Of a stretch of 64,000 bases of DNA, positions 34,581-47,244 are shown piece after piece; within the stretch, counting starts at the first letter, position 1, and every line of letters begins with the position of its first letter. The notes below the pieces were generated by a model that searched no databases, had not been told where the DNA came from, and saw only the letters and a list, made by a program, of their open reading frames with translations. The stretch covers positions 25,971,492 to 26,035,491 of the forward strand of contig OX637402.1 of assembly GCA_951799425.1 (NCBI GenBank), written 5' to 3'. Source of the stretch: Ilex aquifolium. Lineage: Eukaryota > Streptophyta > Magnoliopsida > Aquifoliales > Aquifoliaceae. The translations under genes and the position numbers were made by a program.

Positions 34581-37128
34581 CAGGATGGATGGAAAAAATG
34601 GAAGATAGAAAAGTGAGAGATATGTACTTTTCTTTTCTTTTCTTTCTTCTTTTGTATTCGGTAGGATGATTGAAATTATGAGAGGTCGATTCTTCTTTTT
34701 TCATGTATGTTATGGACAAAAAAACGAAAGGAAGGGAAAAAAAATGCACATGTATATTTTATCGGTGTATCTACATATGAAATTAGCATCTATAATAGGA
34801 AATAGATTAATTTACTATATGCAATATTGATGGGGGTAAACGTAAGTAATCTTATATTTCAATACATCATTAATTTTTGTTGCCTAATTTTGGGATGGTA
34901 GGTTGAAGGGAATACTAATATTTCCAATTTATCTATATATATATGGGATAAAAAAAAACAATTTTGAGGAGAGAGGGTATGAAAAGTCTTTATAATTTTC
35001 TAAATTGTTAGAATTTTGAATTTTTTAATGGAAAAATTTTAGTCACTTTTTTCTAGTTTATCATATTTTTAAGGACACATTTTTTCTAGTTTATATTTAA
35101 ATATCATTGACACTTTATGCCGTTAAACTACCATTTTTAACCAAAAAAAAATCCAAAATACCAAAATTACCTCTACATAAATCTCAAACAATCTTTCTAC
35201 ATAAAAATTGATTGAAATTCGAGTTGTTTAAAATGTATTTTTTTACATATTAAAATTTGAGTCAATTAAAATTTATTTTTTTACATATTAAAATTGAGTC
35301 GATTAAAATTTGATTCAAGCTGATTAAATTTTATTTTTTTAAGTATTAAAATTAGAGCCAATTTGAGCTCTACTTGAGTTGTTAGCGCCAATTAAAATTT
35401 GATTCAAGTCGATTAAAATTTATATTTTTTCTTATTAAAATTTGATTCAAGTTGATTAAAATTTATTTTTTATATATTAAAATTTGAGTAGATTAAAATT
35501 TATATTTTTTTATGCATCAAAATTTGGACTGATTAAAATTTAATTCAAACATTTTGATCGGCTCAAATTCTACTACGTAAAAAATATAATTTTTAATTGA
35601 CTCGAATTTTAATACGTAAAAAATAAATTTTAATTAACTCAAATCAAGTTTTAATCGGTCCAAATTTTAATACGTAAAAAAAATTAAAAAAATAGAGGGG
35701 ATCTCATTGAAAATATGCCTATCTAGAGGGGGTGTTGATGAATTTTTTTTAAAATATTTCATTGATAATTTAGTAAAATTACATTCTGGTTAACATTTTT
35801 AATATGATAGGAAGTGTTGGTGAAAATTCAAAAAATAGAGGAGTTGTCTTTGAAGATATGGTAAACTATAAGGAATGTGACTAAAATTTTTCCTTTTTTA
35901 ATTTAAAGCCTAAAACTCCTAATTAACTCTTATCATGTGTCATTTGTAGTTATCTTTCAACTCTTTCAAAACTGACCATTATTTTTTTTAATTTATTCAA
36001 AAATGTTATTTTTGTCGGTCAAAATATTTTTTATAATTATTTATCTAACTTTTCATTTGATAGAATTAAAAGAGAAATTAAAAAAGAAAAAGACAAGAAT
36101 TATAATTTCGTGCAGGGCACGGGGCTGGCTGCTAATATTTCTTAAAGTTGTCCTTTCTAATCAAAACGGATTATTAGAGACTCCTTAATTCAATGCACTT
36201 CTACTATACACAAACATAGCAATACATTTCAACATCAACCTAACAGTGCTTTGTTATGTTTTTTTCTTTTTAAACAAGTGTAAAGAATTCAATGGAGTGA
36301 GATTGAGGTGTGGATAGATTAATGTTGAGGCAAAGCTTGTGGTCATCTTTGAGTGTTTCAACTCTAAGATGAATCTTTCAAAGTCAAGGTCAAGATTAGT
36401 AGCAAAAAAATGGATGGATATGGATGCTCTTTGATTATAGCCTTTGAGGTGGGCCCCGGGGGGGGGGGTTGGTTGATCAGTTAGGAGACAATAGGAGGGT
36501 CCATTGCTAAGTCATCTGATTGGTCTACACCTCACCAACTACCATTGAAGTTCACGAACATCTCTTTTAATATTTCATATCACCACTTAAAAAACTCCAA
36601 ATTGAAGTCCTTGAGAAAGAAAAAAATGATGTGAAAATGGCAACCAAGTGTTTGATAGTGACAATGAATCAATATTCAAATTAAAGAAATGGGTTAGTGG
36701 TGATTGTGCCATTTCAATTTTAAAATTAAAAAAAATGGGGGTTTGTGAGTATATAAAGAAAGAGATTCAAATATGCTTTCATTATCCATTCAAGAAAAAA
36801 AAATCACGAGGGTTATTCAGATTATCAGATTTCAAACGTTGAATATCTTAAGATTGAATTTTGAATTTTATAATAAGGAATTAGGTTTTGATTTGATGCA
36901 CGTGATTGCAATTTGTTACATGAATTTTGAGTTTACGTAGCAAGCAAGACTGAAAAACACTTGGATAGAAAAAACTATTAAAAATTATTAAAAAATAAAG
37001 AATTAAATTATTGTTATTGACATACGATTGCTTTCAATTAGCATCAAATGTTATTTTACAGAAAAGAAGGCATTCATATTGAATGCCCTCTTGAAATCAT
37101 CTTAAATTTATCTCGCTAATTATTCGGT
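34581..37128. other. Intergenic AT-rich DNA
   Basis: No gene is seen. At about 34580-34750 the sequence resembles fragments of the TTA-flanked element at 38632. A degenerate repeat at 35215-35690 is listed separately, and a G11 run lies near 36460. Confidence 0.45.
35215..35690. repeat. Degenerate tandem array of ATTAAAATTT units
   Basis: A phrase like GATTAAAATTTATTTTTT followed by a spaced ATATTAAAATTTGAGT recurs about eight times on the plus strand, then in inverted orientation after about 35550 (AAATTTTAATACGTAAAA, several times). The mirror arrangement suggests a foldback built from an old tandem array. Confidence 0.6.
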
Positions 37129-37619
37129 GGGACTAATCTCACTTTGCACTATGAAAGATATTTTATTTTTTAATTTGTACCTTCAAATATTAAAAATATC
37201 AATTTATATTCTCAATGTTATGAATTAGTAGTAATGTAGACCTAACCGAGACTGTTATTCAATTTTTTTGTCATAAATTGAAGCACATGAACTGCAAATG
37301 TTTCGAGCATAAGAATGAGGTATGTTTATTGCTACAAATCTTTGTCTGTAATTAATTTGACACTGTTTTGTGTATCAAAAATAATATTTAACAAATCAGA
37401 TATAAGCTAGCCCTACCATGTATAACTCACATGATATGCCAACAATCTATAAATTTACACATAAGTCCACACCCGAAACACTTTGTAACTCACGCATTTT
37501 CGTCACAGGTTCATATTACTACTAATTCATAACATTAAGGGTACAAATTAAAATTTTAATATTTAAGAGTACAAATTATAAATCGAAATATCTTTCAAGA
37601 TACAAAGTAAAATTAGCCC
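37129..37619. mobile_element. Mutator-type non-autonomous element with long inverted repeats
   Basis: The ends are GGGACTAATCTCACTTTG and the inverted copy of GGGCTAATTTTACTTTG. The inverted repeats extend for about 110 bp and share TTATGAATTAGTAGTAAT. Target duplications flank the element: TTATTCGGT at 37120-37128 and TTATTTGGT at 37620-37628 (8 of 9). Long inverted repeats with 9-bp duplications are diagnostic of Mutator-like elements. No coding capacity. Confidence 0.75.
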
Positions 37620-37934
37620 TTATTTGGTGGAAGTGGAGAAGTATGGATTGGTGTTTTCAACACAATATTTGCCTTTTCAACAATAATGTGAAATTGACCA
37701 TTAAATTTGAGTTAATTGTTCATGATCCCGATGGCTTAACTTAACGAAGTAAGGTATTAATTAAAGAGTAATGTTACATGGACTTCAAAAGTGTACATGA
37801 TAATTACAATTATTAATTTTATTATGAGTTTCAGTATTTATTAAGACCCATTGTCTATTCAATGGTTGTGATTATCAAGTACATATCTTCAACGTATACT
37901 GATAATAAACTTGCACCCTAGAGCCAAGACCAAT

Positions 37935-38241
37935 GATCAAAATTTTGTTTCGGTACATTGTTTCGGTCACCTAGAAAACGAAAATATTTCAACGTGTTTC
38001 GGAAACGTTTTGACTTGTTTTGGAAACAGAATGAAAAAAAAAAATTCCAAAGTATTAGTTGAAATATACCAAAGTATTTTGAAATACCTTTAAACATTAT
38101 AAAATAATTGTGCAAATGCATTAAAATATTATGAAAACACATCAAAATATTAGAATTTATATTCCATTATTGACTCATTTAGGTTTTCTTGAAAACAAAA
38201 TATTTTGAACATTTCGAATGTTTCGAAACGAAATTTTGATC
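37935..38241. mobile_element. Short inverted-repeat element with GATCAAAATTT ends
   Basis: The left end GATCAAAATTTTGTTTCG and the reverse complement of the right end GATCAAAATTTCGTTTCG match at 17 of 18 bases, and similarity continues inward (TTTCGG..ACATT). The interior is AT-rich with repeated AAAATATT words. Target duplications are not clear. The right half of a relative lies at 42590-42830. Confidence 0.6.
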
Positions 38242-38631
38242 TTTGATCGGGGCACGGAGCAATGTTGGGGTTGGAAGCGAGGGCCATTGGCCACTTAAAT
38301 CTCAACAATCAATTTTCTATCATTGAATTTAAGGTATTTTCACTTAACCCCCTAAATTTAATTAATATTCTTTTTAGCCCACCAGTTTGAAGTTTCTAAC
38401 TCGGGGTAGAGCTCATTGTGTCGTGCACGTATAATCATCGATATACATTTGGGCAGTGAATTGTAGGGGCGATACACAAGCAACATAATTATTAACTAAC
38501 TAGCGTTGACTACGTACAATGTACGAATGTTCAAACAAAAAAGACAGATAAGAATTGACATTCAAAATTTAAGGGGATTTCACCAAAACATGCAAAATAT
38601 CTCAAAAATGTCTTTAAAAAAAAAAAACTTA

Positions 38632-39311
38632 TGCTCCGTTTGGTAGGAATGATGGAAAGTAGGAAGAATGGAAAGTAGGAGATATACATTTTCTATCTTT
38701 CAAGGAAAGAAAGTAGGATGAATACACTTTCTTTCCTGCGTGTTTAGTTGGTTGGATGGATGGAAAATAAAAATGACTAAAGGTTTTTTTTTTTTTTTTT
38801 GTGTTGAATAAGATTATGGGTGATAATCGAGTCGTATCGTTGCAGATTTGTGTTGAGTCATTACGAATTTATGTCGAACACTAGTAAAATCTAACTCAAC
38901 TCATTTAATTAATTGTGTCGTGTCGAGTTACGAGTTGACCTGTTTATTATTATTATTTTTATTTATTATTTATTTTTTTTATTTTTTATTAAAAAATTTT
39001 AATATATATATATAAATACATATTTTATTATTCTATTTTTATATGAAATTAATGTATATATAATATATGTATATATTAAAAGATATATAGACAAATAATA
39101 TACATCTCAACACAAATAATTAACTTTCCATCCACTTTCCTTCCGATTTTGGAGGGATTGATTTTGGTGAGTTGGAAGGAAAGTTAATTCATCCACTTTT
39201 CCATCCTTCCTACTTTCCTTCCTTACCAAACATGATGTTTTATTTATCCATCCCACTTTTCATCCTTCCAACTTTCCATCATTTCACTTTTCCATCGTAC
39301 CAAACGGAGCA
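38632..39311. mobile_element. Inverted-repeat element with TTA target duplication (Tourist/Harbinger-like)
   Basis: Perfect 14-bp inverted ends, TGCTCCGTTTGGTA and TACCAAACGGAGCA, are flanked by TTA at 38629-38631 and 39312-39314. Subterminal DNA is built from GGAAAGTAGGA words on the left and TCCTACTTTCC words on the right. A 3-bp TTA duplication points to the PIF/Harbinger superfamily, although the terminal bases are not the usual GGC type. The central part (about 38790-39110) may be a nested insertion. Confidence 0.65.
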
Positions 39312-39598
39312 TTAGGGTTGTCTAACTGACACCACTGGTTTTTGAATTGAATAAATTTGCATTTTGTGGCTTGTATTATTTATTTATTTATTTTGGTTAG
39401 ATATTATTAAAAGAGAGAGAGACAACGAAGTTCGAACTTCTGACCTTAAGATCCAACAACGGTAACGATAATTATTAAATCAACCACTAATCTTATTCTG
39501 TGTCTTGAATTTGTTAGATATTGTAGTGCTCTACACTCTTTTGGGAAGTAGCAACTCACATGTGAGGAGATATTTGCAGGTAACCATAATAAAATGTA

Positions 39599-40515
39599 GG
39601 GTAAATACACAAGATCCCCTTGAACTTAGTGTCAATGGCACGCCACCACCTAGACTTTTACGAGTTATACTTAATCTCATCCTACTTGTAAATAAACTGC
39701 AAAGTGTAATAGATGTAACAGTCTTTATAAAATGCCTAAAATACTCTTTGATTTTGTTCTAATTTTTTTGTGATGTCATCCATTAAACAACTTCATATTA
39801 ATCAATTAATAAAAGAAAACTTGGTTGCAGGCACACCCCTCTCTCATTCTTCTGTGTTTTAATTTGTTCCTCAACGTTCTCGAAGTTTTCATTTGCAACA
39901 GATACAATTTCATTGTTTGGATTGTAAACAAAAACAACCACACCTCCATAGCCCACCTCCCACAACCACTGTCAATGTCAATCACACTATAGCCATACCC
40001 CCACTATCACTAGTTCTACCACCATAAAACCACCACTGAACAACAATCAACACTAATGAACACCCCTACCACCACAAATCCACTCCTAAAAGTCCACCAC
40101 CATCGCCATCTCCATCACCATAAAGCCACCACAAAACACCCAAACAAATCATCACTAGTGAACACCCAACCACCCCCATCATTGAACACCCAAGAAACCC
40201 TCATCACCACCCCCACCAATGAACACCCAACATACCTCTCCCCCCCACCCCCACCACCAATGAAGAGCACCCAATCCACCAACATCATTCAACACCTAAC
40301 CAAATCCCCTTTACAGAAGTCATTCAACATCCAATCAAATCCATTCCATCGACAGCTCAATCACACAAATGTCATAGCACCAGATGCCTTCTAACTCGAA
40401 TTGTAGAGACACCAGATGCCTTCCAACCTATCAGAGTCCTCCTCCACCACAGCTCCGCCACCCAATTGCAGAGCAATCATTATCCTCCTACCTAAATTGC
40501 ATAGACATCGACACA

Positions 40516-40548
<33 letters not shown>

Positions 40549-40851
40549 AACGAACTTGGAGAATAGAAAAGGTAGAGTTTGGCTTTTATTAGCTATTTTT
40601 ATTTTGTTTTTATAAAAAAAAAAATAGAACTTGAAAAGTATAAAATTGTCATATTGAACATACATAATTAACGCCTTCACAGTTCAAGTAATTTGATTGG
40701 CACATGTAGCTCAAACACTGTTAAAATTTATGGTTTCTGTTAAATTTGCATTTTATTTATAAATAGAAAGGGGTTAAGTATAACTCGGAAAAGTCTAAGG
40801 TGATGACGTGCCATTGATCCTAAGTTTGAGAGTGTTTTGTGTAATATACCC
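39599..40851. mobile_element. Mutator-type non-autonomous element, 1.25 kb
   Basis: The ends GGGTAAATACACAAGA and (inverted) GGGTATATTACACAAAA open inverted repeats of about 80 bp that share TCAATGGCACG and GACTTTT.CGAGTTATACTTA. Flanking 9-mers are TAAAATGTA at 39590-39598 and TAAAATATA at 40852-40860 (8 of 9). The interior includes a CCACCA-rich block (about 39930-40300) and (TG)n(GA)n at 40515-40550. There is no transposase. Confidence 0.78.
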
Positions 40852-41115
40852 TAAAATATATAATATAGGATTTGACCTTCATATAGTTTTCTGGCATTAC
40901 CAACTTGGGAATTTCAGATTTGTCTATATTTTTGTCCTTTTGTTAAGGTGCAACAGCCTAGAAGCCAACCTTTTTTGTTTTTTTTTTTTTTGAACCAACC
41001 CTTTTGCCAAAAACAAAGCATATGCTTCAACACAACTCAAAAGGTTCTGATTTGTCCGAATCAAAGAGTAGGCCATTTATTTTAGAGCCGAATAAAGTTA
41101 TTGAGATATAAAAAC

Positions 41116-42584
41116 TTAGTTATTTCCTGTGCCCGAAGATACGAAATAATAAAAAAATAGTCAACATATTTGTTTGTATTCACACCTAAAATCAAATCAC
41201 AAACATAAAGGAGAGATAAATAAATTTAAGCACCAATTGTAGTGGAGGTGAGCGGTGGTAGTGATGGTGGGCGACAGTGGTAATGGTGGGAAACAGTGAT
41301 AGTTGTGGTGGGTAAGGCGATGACCGTGGTAGTGGTAGCAGCAGTGGGTGACAATGGTGATGGTGGCAGTGGGTTTTGAGTGAAGATGATGATAGTGACA
41401 ACCGTGGGTGGCAACGGTGGTGGTAGTGGGTGTGGGTGTGGTGGACAACGGTGATAGTGGTTAGCAGTGGTGGTGGTGGTGGTGGGATGACGACAACGAC
41501 GGTGGTCGTGAGCTGTGATGATGGTGGTGGTGGGCGATGATGGGTGTTTCTAAGCAACAGTGTGATGAGTGGTGGCGAATGACGGCGGTGGTAAGTGTGA
41601 TGGGGGTAAGTTATAGTGGGTGGTTATAGTTGTGGGCGATAACAGATGATGGTGCTTGGTGGTGATAGGTGTGGTGGGATAGGTGATAGTGGCTGGTGGC
41701 GATGGTGGGGGACGATGGGTGGTGATGGGTGCTGACAGGTGGGCGACGATGGTAGTGGGATGATGGTGATAATGGTAATAAATATAAGAATAAGATGACG
41801 ATGGTGGTGAGTTGTGGTCATGGACGACGATGGTAACAATCGGTAGTGGGTGGTGGTGGCGATGGGGCAGTGAGAGTGGGGTGGGGGTGGGGGTGGGGGT
41901 GGGGCAGTGGCGATGGTGGGGGTGGCAGTGGTGGGTTGGCGATGGTGGTGGTAGTTGTGATGGTCATGGGGGACGGTGGGGGTGATGGTGGGACAGTAAC
42001 GGTGGTGATAAGGTGCAACAGCGGTGGTGATGATGATAGAGTGCGGCAACGGTGGTAGTGGGGATGGTGGTGGTGGGGCGATGGAAGTGGTGGTAGGATG
42101 GTGGTGGTATTGGTAGTGGTAGTGATGATGGTGGGGTGGTGGTGGTAGTGGTGGACGGTTGTTGTAGTGATTTTGGTGGTGGCAAGGCAATGAAAGTGGT
42201 GATGGTGGTGGTAAGGTGGTGGCAGTGGCGGCGGTGGTGGTGAGGTTGTGGTAAGGTGGCGATAGTGATGGTGGTGGCGGCGATAATGATGGTGGTGGGT
42301 GTGATGGTAGTGGTGGTGGTAATGGTGATGGTGGCAGAACGGTAGAGGTGGTGGTGGTAGAGGTATTTTTTTTAAAGTACTTATGAAAAATGATTCCTAC
42401 AAGTATTTTTAAAAAGTCACTCAAAATACTTTTAAGCGTCTATTTTTCCTATTAAATTTGGAGTGTTAATGTTAGCCATTATATTAACTTTAAAGTAAAA
42501 TTTAAAACAATCTCAACCGTGAATAACAAAAATCATTTTGTTTCTCTTTTGAAATTTAAATTGTATTATACTTTATTATATAGA
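41116..42584 (-). mobile_element. Non-autonomous Helitron, copy 3, with expanded minisatellite
   Basis: On the minus strand it starts TCTATATAATAAAGT at 42584, after an A, and ends GAAATAACTAA near 41116 after a partly eroded hairpin (GGGCACAG retained). Its first 200 bp match copies 1, 2 and 4. The core, about 41240-42360, is more than 1.1 kb of GGTGGTGGC/GATGGTGGT-type trinucleotide repeat on the plus strand, far longer than in copies 1 and 2. The long open frames here are products of the repeat, not genes. Confidence 0.78.
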
Positions 42585-42589
42585 TATAA

Positions 42590-42830
42590 AAATTTATTTT
42601 TAAATTAGTCTAAAACACTCAAAATGTATTAAAATATATTAAAATACTTCAAAATATTTTGAAATAATAGTAAAAAAATATGTCAAAATACCTTGGAATA
42701 CTCCAAAATACATCAAAATATTGTAATTTTGATTTTATCAATAATTTATCTTGGTCTCCTTAAAAACAAAACTATTTCAACTATTTTGATTGTTTTAAAA
42801 TAAAATTTTTGATCCTTAATATAATATTTG
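42590..42830. mobile_element. Right half of a GATCAAAATTT-type inverted-repeat element
   Basis: The ATTAAAATATATTAAAATA words, the AATTTTGATTTTATC stretch and the final AAAATTTTTGATCC resemble 38060-38241. It abuts the 5' end of Helitron copy 3; a matching left half is not present beyond the Helitron. Confidence 0.4.
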
Positions 42831-44030
42831 TGATTAATTGTAACATTTTATAATGGATTATAATTTTTTTATGACATAATAACCTTACAAACTCCCATTT
42901 GACATCATCCACCGTCAACCTTCCATCATTCTAGAAAAAGTAAGGGAGCATGGACCCAGTCCTCCCCCTCGCTAAAACACGCGCCACAGTGAACCCAGCT
43001 GGGCCCCAGTCCACGTCTGCATCGAAATTGACTGCTTCTTAGTCTCACCTATTATACCCCATCCATGAGGTCAACCTTATACCCCACCATGCCCTCCATC
43101 TATTCCACGTGGCACGACTAGAGCTCTCCATTCTCTATCCCACTAACCCATCAAGTCATGTATGATTAAGATTATCAATATGTGGTATCCTGTTGAGTAT
43201 GTTTTGTATCCTATTTAAAATGTGCCGTGACAATAAATTTATTTCAGAGTTTTATATCATATTTTTTATAATTGTAAAAATTCTTATTATATTAAATTCA
43301 TATCGTATATATATTACGTTTAATGAGTTCATATCGTGTTTAAATAAATTCGTATGAATCTATTTATTTAACGAGTATAATGAATATATTTATTTATCAC
43401 CCAACTCAACTAATTTTTAATTCACTAATTTCAAATCAGTTTCACGTTACCTTAGCAAATTGTATTTAAAATGAACATTTTTCTACAACATCCCGACATT
43501 AATGCAACGAAGGATAAAGATTTAGAGTTTGATATAGGATCTTAGGATTTGATTCTAAAAACAGTTCGATTAGAATGAAGAGATTTCGAACAAAAATGTC
43601 AAAATTAACTGATAAAAAAAGAAATGAAAAATAAAGCAATGTCAATAGCTTAATCAATCCGTTGTTTATAGATAGACGAATTCCAACTATATTTAAATCC
43701 ACTAATTTTGAATCGATTTCGATTCGCCTTAGCGGACAGTGTCTAAAATTAACAGGGGCCGAACTGATCTAAACCCACCAAACGGTCGGTTTAAACCGTC
43801 TGATGAGATTAAAACTAGAAATCAACGGTTAAGATCTAATGACGAAGATTCCGGGGATGTTTTTACTATGACCGCGTAGGGGTGAAGGCGTGTCAAGTGC
43901 GTGGGTGGAGGGGGTCTGAATGTTTTCACTATTTCACTGCTCGAAAACACTGGATCAGTTACTAATTATTGTGATTACTTTTGAAAGTATTACCGTTTTT
44001 AATCCACTTCAATATTACGCGGTCCAAATC
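42831..44030. other. Upstream region of the ROH1-like gene
   Basis: No gene is seen. A C-rich patch lies at about 42950-43130. A palindromic CCACGTGG (G-box/ABRE core) lies at 43105-43112, too far upstream to assign with confidence. Confidence 0.4.
43105..43112. promoter_or_regulatory. G-box (CCACGTGG)
   Basis: A perfect palindromic G-box core lies about 960 bp before the presumed transcription start of the ROH1-like gene. bZIP and bHLH factors bind this motif; use by this gene is inference. Confidence 0.35.
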
Positions 44031-44037
44031 AAGTCGA

Positions 44038-44748
44038 TATAAATCTCCCCACCTATTAGGTTTTCAGACATCCCCCAGTTCATTTCCTTCACCACCCTTC
44101 TCTCTCTCTCTCTCTTTCTGCTGGTACCTTGTTCTCTGAAGGGATTTTCAGGGTTTTTCCAGAAATTGAAGGCCTGAGTTCTTTGGACTCGTTGTGTTCT
44201 AGGGGGTCACTTTGAAAAAAATTGGTCTTTTGTTGGTGCCTCTTCATTTCCAGCAATTCTAAGCTCAATTGGGTTTGTTCTGTTTCTGGGTTTTAGAGGG
44301 TGTGATTCCAATTTTCGATTGAAGGGTTTGTTTTTTTGGTAAACAATTGGGAAACCATTCGTGTTCTAGGGTTATCAGCTGAGCCAAGTTTGCGTTTTTG
44401 CCATTGTCTCTTTTATTTTCAACCATTCTTGAGTCCAGTGGAGTTCTCTAGTTTCTGGGTTTTCCCAAGTTTGATTCCAATTTTCATTTGAGGGGTTTTT
44501 TTATTCCTTGAGCCCTCAGTTTTGGGCAATCTAGGGTTTTTGTCATTATCTCCTCAATTCCTACAAATTTTGAATCCAATGAGTTTGACCTGTTTGTAAC
44601 TTTGGGCCTTTCGTTTGTAGCGAATCTTGAATTTTTGTCATCATCTCTCCAAAATTCTTCATTCCCACCAAGTTATTCTGTTTCTGGGTTTTTGGATTTT
44701 GTACCAATTGCCATTTCAAGAATTTTTCTGAGTTTTTTCATGTAAGAA
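44038..44748 (+). promoter_or_regulatory. TATA box and long leader of the ROH1-like gene
   Basis: TATAAA at 44038-44043 would place the start near 44070. A (CT)n run follows at 44099-44116. The leader is then about 670 nt, rich in GGGTTTTT-like phrases and upstream ATGs. No convincing leader intron was found, though one cannot be excluded. Confidence 0.5.
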
Positions 44749-45888
44749 ATGCCAACAACAGATTATCAAGGATCATCAGCATCTTTCATCAATTTTGGCC
44801 GTTCAATTCTAAGTACACGCCGTGATCAGGTTCATTCAATGGAATCAACTCATGGGGCCACAAGCCAAGAACTTGAGCTCGAAGCCTTTCAGAAACATGT
44901 AGCTGAAAGGTTTCACGATTTATCGTCTGTCCAATCCGATGAGCTTCTCTCACTTCCATGGATTAGCAAACTTCTTGATGCATTCCTATGTTGCCAAGAA
45001 GAATTCAGGGCCATAATGTTTAACAACGGGGAGTACTTGAATAGAGCCCCGATGGATCGATACACGTTGGACTTCTTTGAGAGGAGTGTGAAAGCTTTAG
45101 ATGTTTGCAATGCAATTAGAGATGGGATTGAACAAGTCAGACAATGGCAAAAGCAATTGGAGATTGTGTTGTGTGCATTAGGCAATCAGAGGAGTTTTGG
45201 AGAAGGCCAATTTCGTCGTGCCAAGAAGGCGTTGATCGATTTGGCAATCGGAATGCTTGATGAGAAGGAGTCTAACACAACTCTTGCTCATAGAAATCGA
45301 TCATTCGGGCGTAACAATGTGCATAAGGATAACAAATCCTTTGGGCATTTTAGATCATTGTCATGGAGTGTATCCAGGTCATGGTCAGCTAATAGGCAGC
45401 TCCAAGCTATTGGGAACAGCTTGGTTGCTCCAAAAGCCAATGAAATTATGGCCACCAATGGACTTGTTGTTGCTTTTTATACAATGAGCTATGTGCTATT
45501 GTTTGTAATGTGGGCTTTAGTGGCCGCAATCCCTTGTCAGGACCGTGGCCTCCAGACACATTTTTATGTGACTAGGCAGTTCAGTTGGGCAGTTCCTATT
45601 CTGTCACTCCACGAGAGGATTATGGAGGAATCGAAGAAGAGAAACCGTAGAAATTCTTGTGGATTGCTGAAGGAGATTCATGAGATTGAGAAATGCTCGC
45701 GTCTCATGAATGAACTGACTTATTCCGTTCAATTCCCCTTGACAGAGGATAAAGAGAGAGAAGTAAGGCAGAGAATGCAGGAGCTTGGACTAGTTTATGA
45801 AGCAATTAAGGATGGATTAGACCCGTTGGAGCGCCAAGTGAGGGAAGTGTTCCATAGGATTGTGCGCAGTAGAACCTTTGCATCTTGA
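44749..45888 (+). CDS. ROH1-like protein (DUF793, BYPASS1-related), single exon
   Basis: An uninterrupted frame gives 379 residues from the ATG at 44749, a normal size for this intronless family. Landmarks are [19 protein letters not shown] near the start, [20 protein letters not shown] at about 68-87, and [13 protein letters not shown]-like [19 protein letters not shown] at 109-127. A single membrane-like helix follows at about 238-261 ([20 protein letters not shown]), with a helical C-terminal part ending [20 protein letters not shown]1 in Arabidopsis binds EXO70 exocyst subunits and affects seed-coat mucilage; BYPASS1 relatives restrain a root-derived growth signal. That is family knowledge, and this copy's role is inferred. 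The arginine- and serine-rich stretch at 182-215 is probably disordered. It looks intact. Confidence 0.9.
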   Translation: MPTTDYQGSSASFINFGRSILSTRRDQVHSMESTHGATSQELELEAFQKHVAERFHDLSSVQSDELLSLPWISKLLDAFLCCQEEFRAIMFNNGEYLNRAPMDRYTLDFFERSVKALDVCNAIRDGIEQVRQWQKQLEIVLCALGNQRSFGEGQFRRAKKALIDLAIGMLDEKESNTTLAHRNRSFGRNNVHKDNKSFGHFRSLSWSVSRSWSANRQLQAIGNSLVAPKANEIMATNGLVVAFYTMSYVLLFVMWALVAAIPCQDRGLQTHFYVTRQFSWAVPILSLHERIMEESKKRNRRNSCGLLKEIHEIEKCSRLMNELTYSVQFPLTEDKEREVRQRMQELGLVYEAIKDGLDPLERQVREVFHRIVRSRTFAS

Positions 45889-47184
45889 CGCTATGGGAAG
45901 AGTAGACACTCACAACTAATACACTGTGCTGGTTCAATTGCTGGTTGGCAAAGAATGTAGAACTTGGGAATGCGTTCCGAATTTTGATTCCCTTAAAATA
46001 AAAGGTTTAAGGAGGTAAAGTCTTTTATTTATCACAATATATCGTGTAAAGAAATTTGGATATGGATTGGACCTTTGCAGTCCATCATGCTGCTGCCCTG
46101 CTTGTGTTGCCACTGTATAATTAAATTTCTGAGTAAATTTGCTGCTTCTGTTCTTCATGCGGTAGCTGTTTTTTATTATGGTAGTGTTCATGTTCATTTT
46201 GTTCTCTAAGATCGATCGAAAACGTTGTTTTGGTTTTGTGTGAAATGTAAAATTGGAGGTATTCTTGGTCCACTGGCCTCTCTGGATGAAGTAATAGCAG
46301 CAAGAAGAAATGAAACAGAGCAGCACTTTAGTTTAATATATGGTCATTTCCCAATATCATGTTTAAGCTTTCCTTTCATGACTGAGGTTACTTTGATGTC
46401 CTTTCAATTAGTTTGCTGGAATTGCAAACCTGGTAACCATTCTACATAATTGATGACTAAATACGATTAAGCCGTTTCCTCCATATTAAGATGTGTAGGA
46501 AATTCAATAACCAGGGAACACTATTTTGAGCCATCTCCCTTCTTGTCGAATGGCCTTAGTGCATGTATTGAGCTATAATGTATATCTTGTCTGTTTTCGA
46601 AATATATTTTTTCCCCTCGAAAAAAAAAAGGCGAATTATGTCCTGATCATTTTCCTTGTGGCTTTGAATATGGTCTGAGAGGGTTTTTGAAATTGATTCT
46701 GAACTCTTCTTCTGAGTATTTAATCCTGATTTACTCTCTCTGAATTGCTTCCTCAACTTCATGTGAGTGGGGGGATGATGTTAAATATTAATAATGCTCA
46801 AGGACTAGAATTCCTGTCTGCATTAATGAGAATTATTTTATAGTTCTTGTTCAAATTCCAGCTTTCTTGTTGACCTGTACCTTGGTTTATAACTTTATAT
46901 GGTAACCATGAAATTAATTTTAATATAAGAAAGATCACATCAGGTCAAGACTTGAAGAATGCTCTGCTTATTTGCCTGCACGTTTTCTTTTCCTTCTTTT
47001 TGATTTTTTTGGGTACAGTGTATGAAGGTGTATTACATCAGAAGCATTCCAACATCCCCCCCAAGTTGGGGTATTGACTTGGCAGAATTATTGACCATTT
47101 CAAACTACATTGCATAGGATTCTTTTTGCAATCTAGTGTGCATTTGATTATGCCTAGAGATCCTGCCACTAAGTTAATTAATTG

Positions 47185-47244
<60 letters not shown>

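Noticed and set aside
41192-42424. A 266-codon Pro/Thr/His-rich frame and overlapping frames
   Set aside because: Product of the expanded minisatellite in Helitron copy 3; no start context, domain or codon bias.
44913-45487. Extra frames inside the ROH1-like gene
   Set aside because: Alternative frames of a strong single-exon gene, without family matches.
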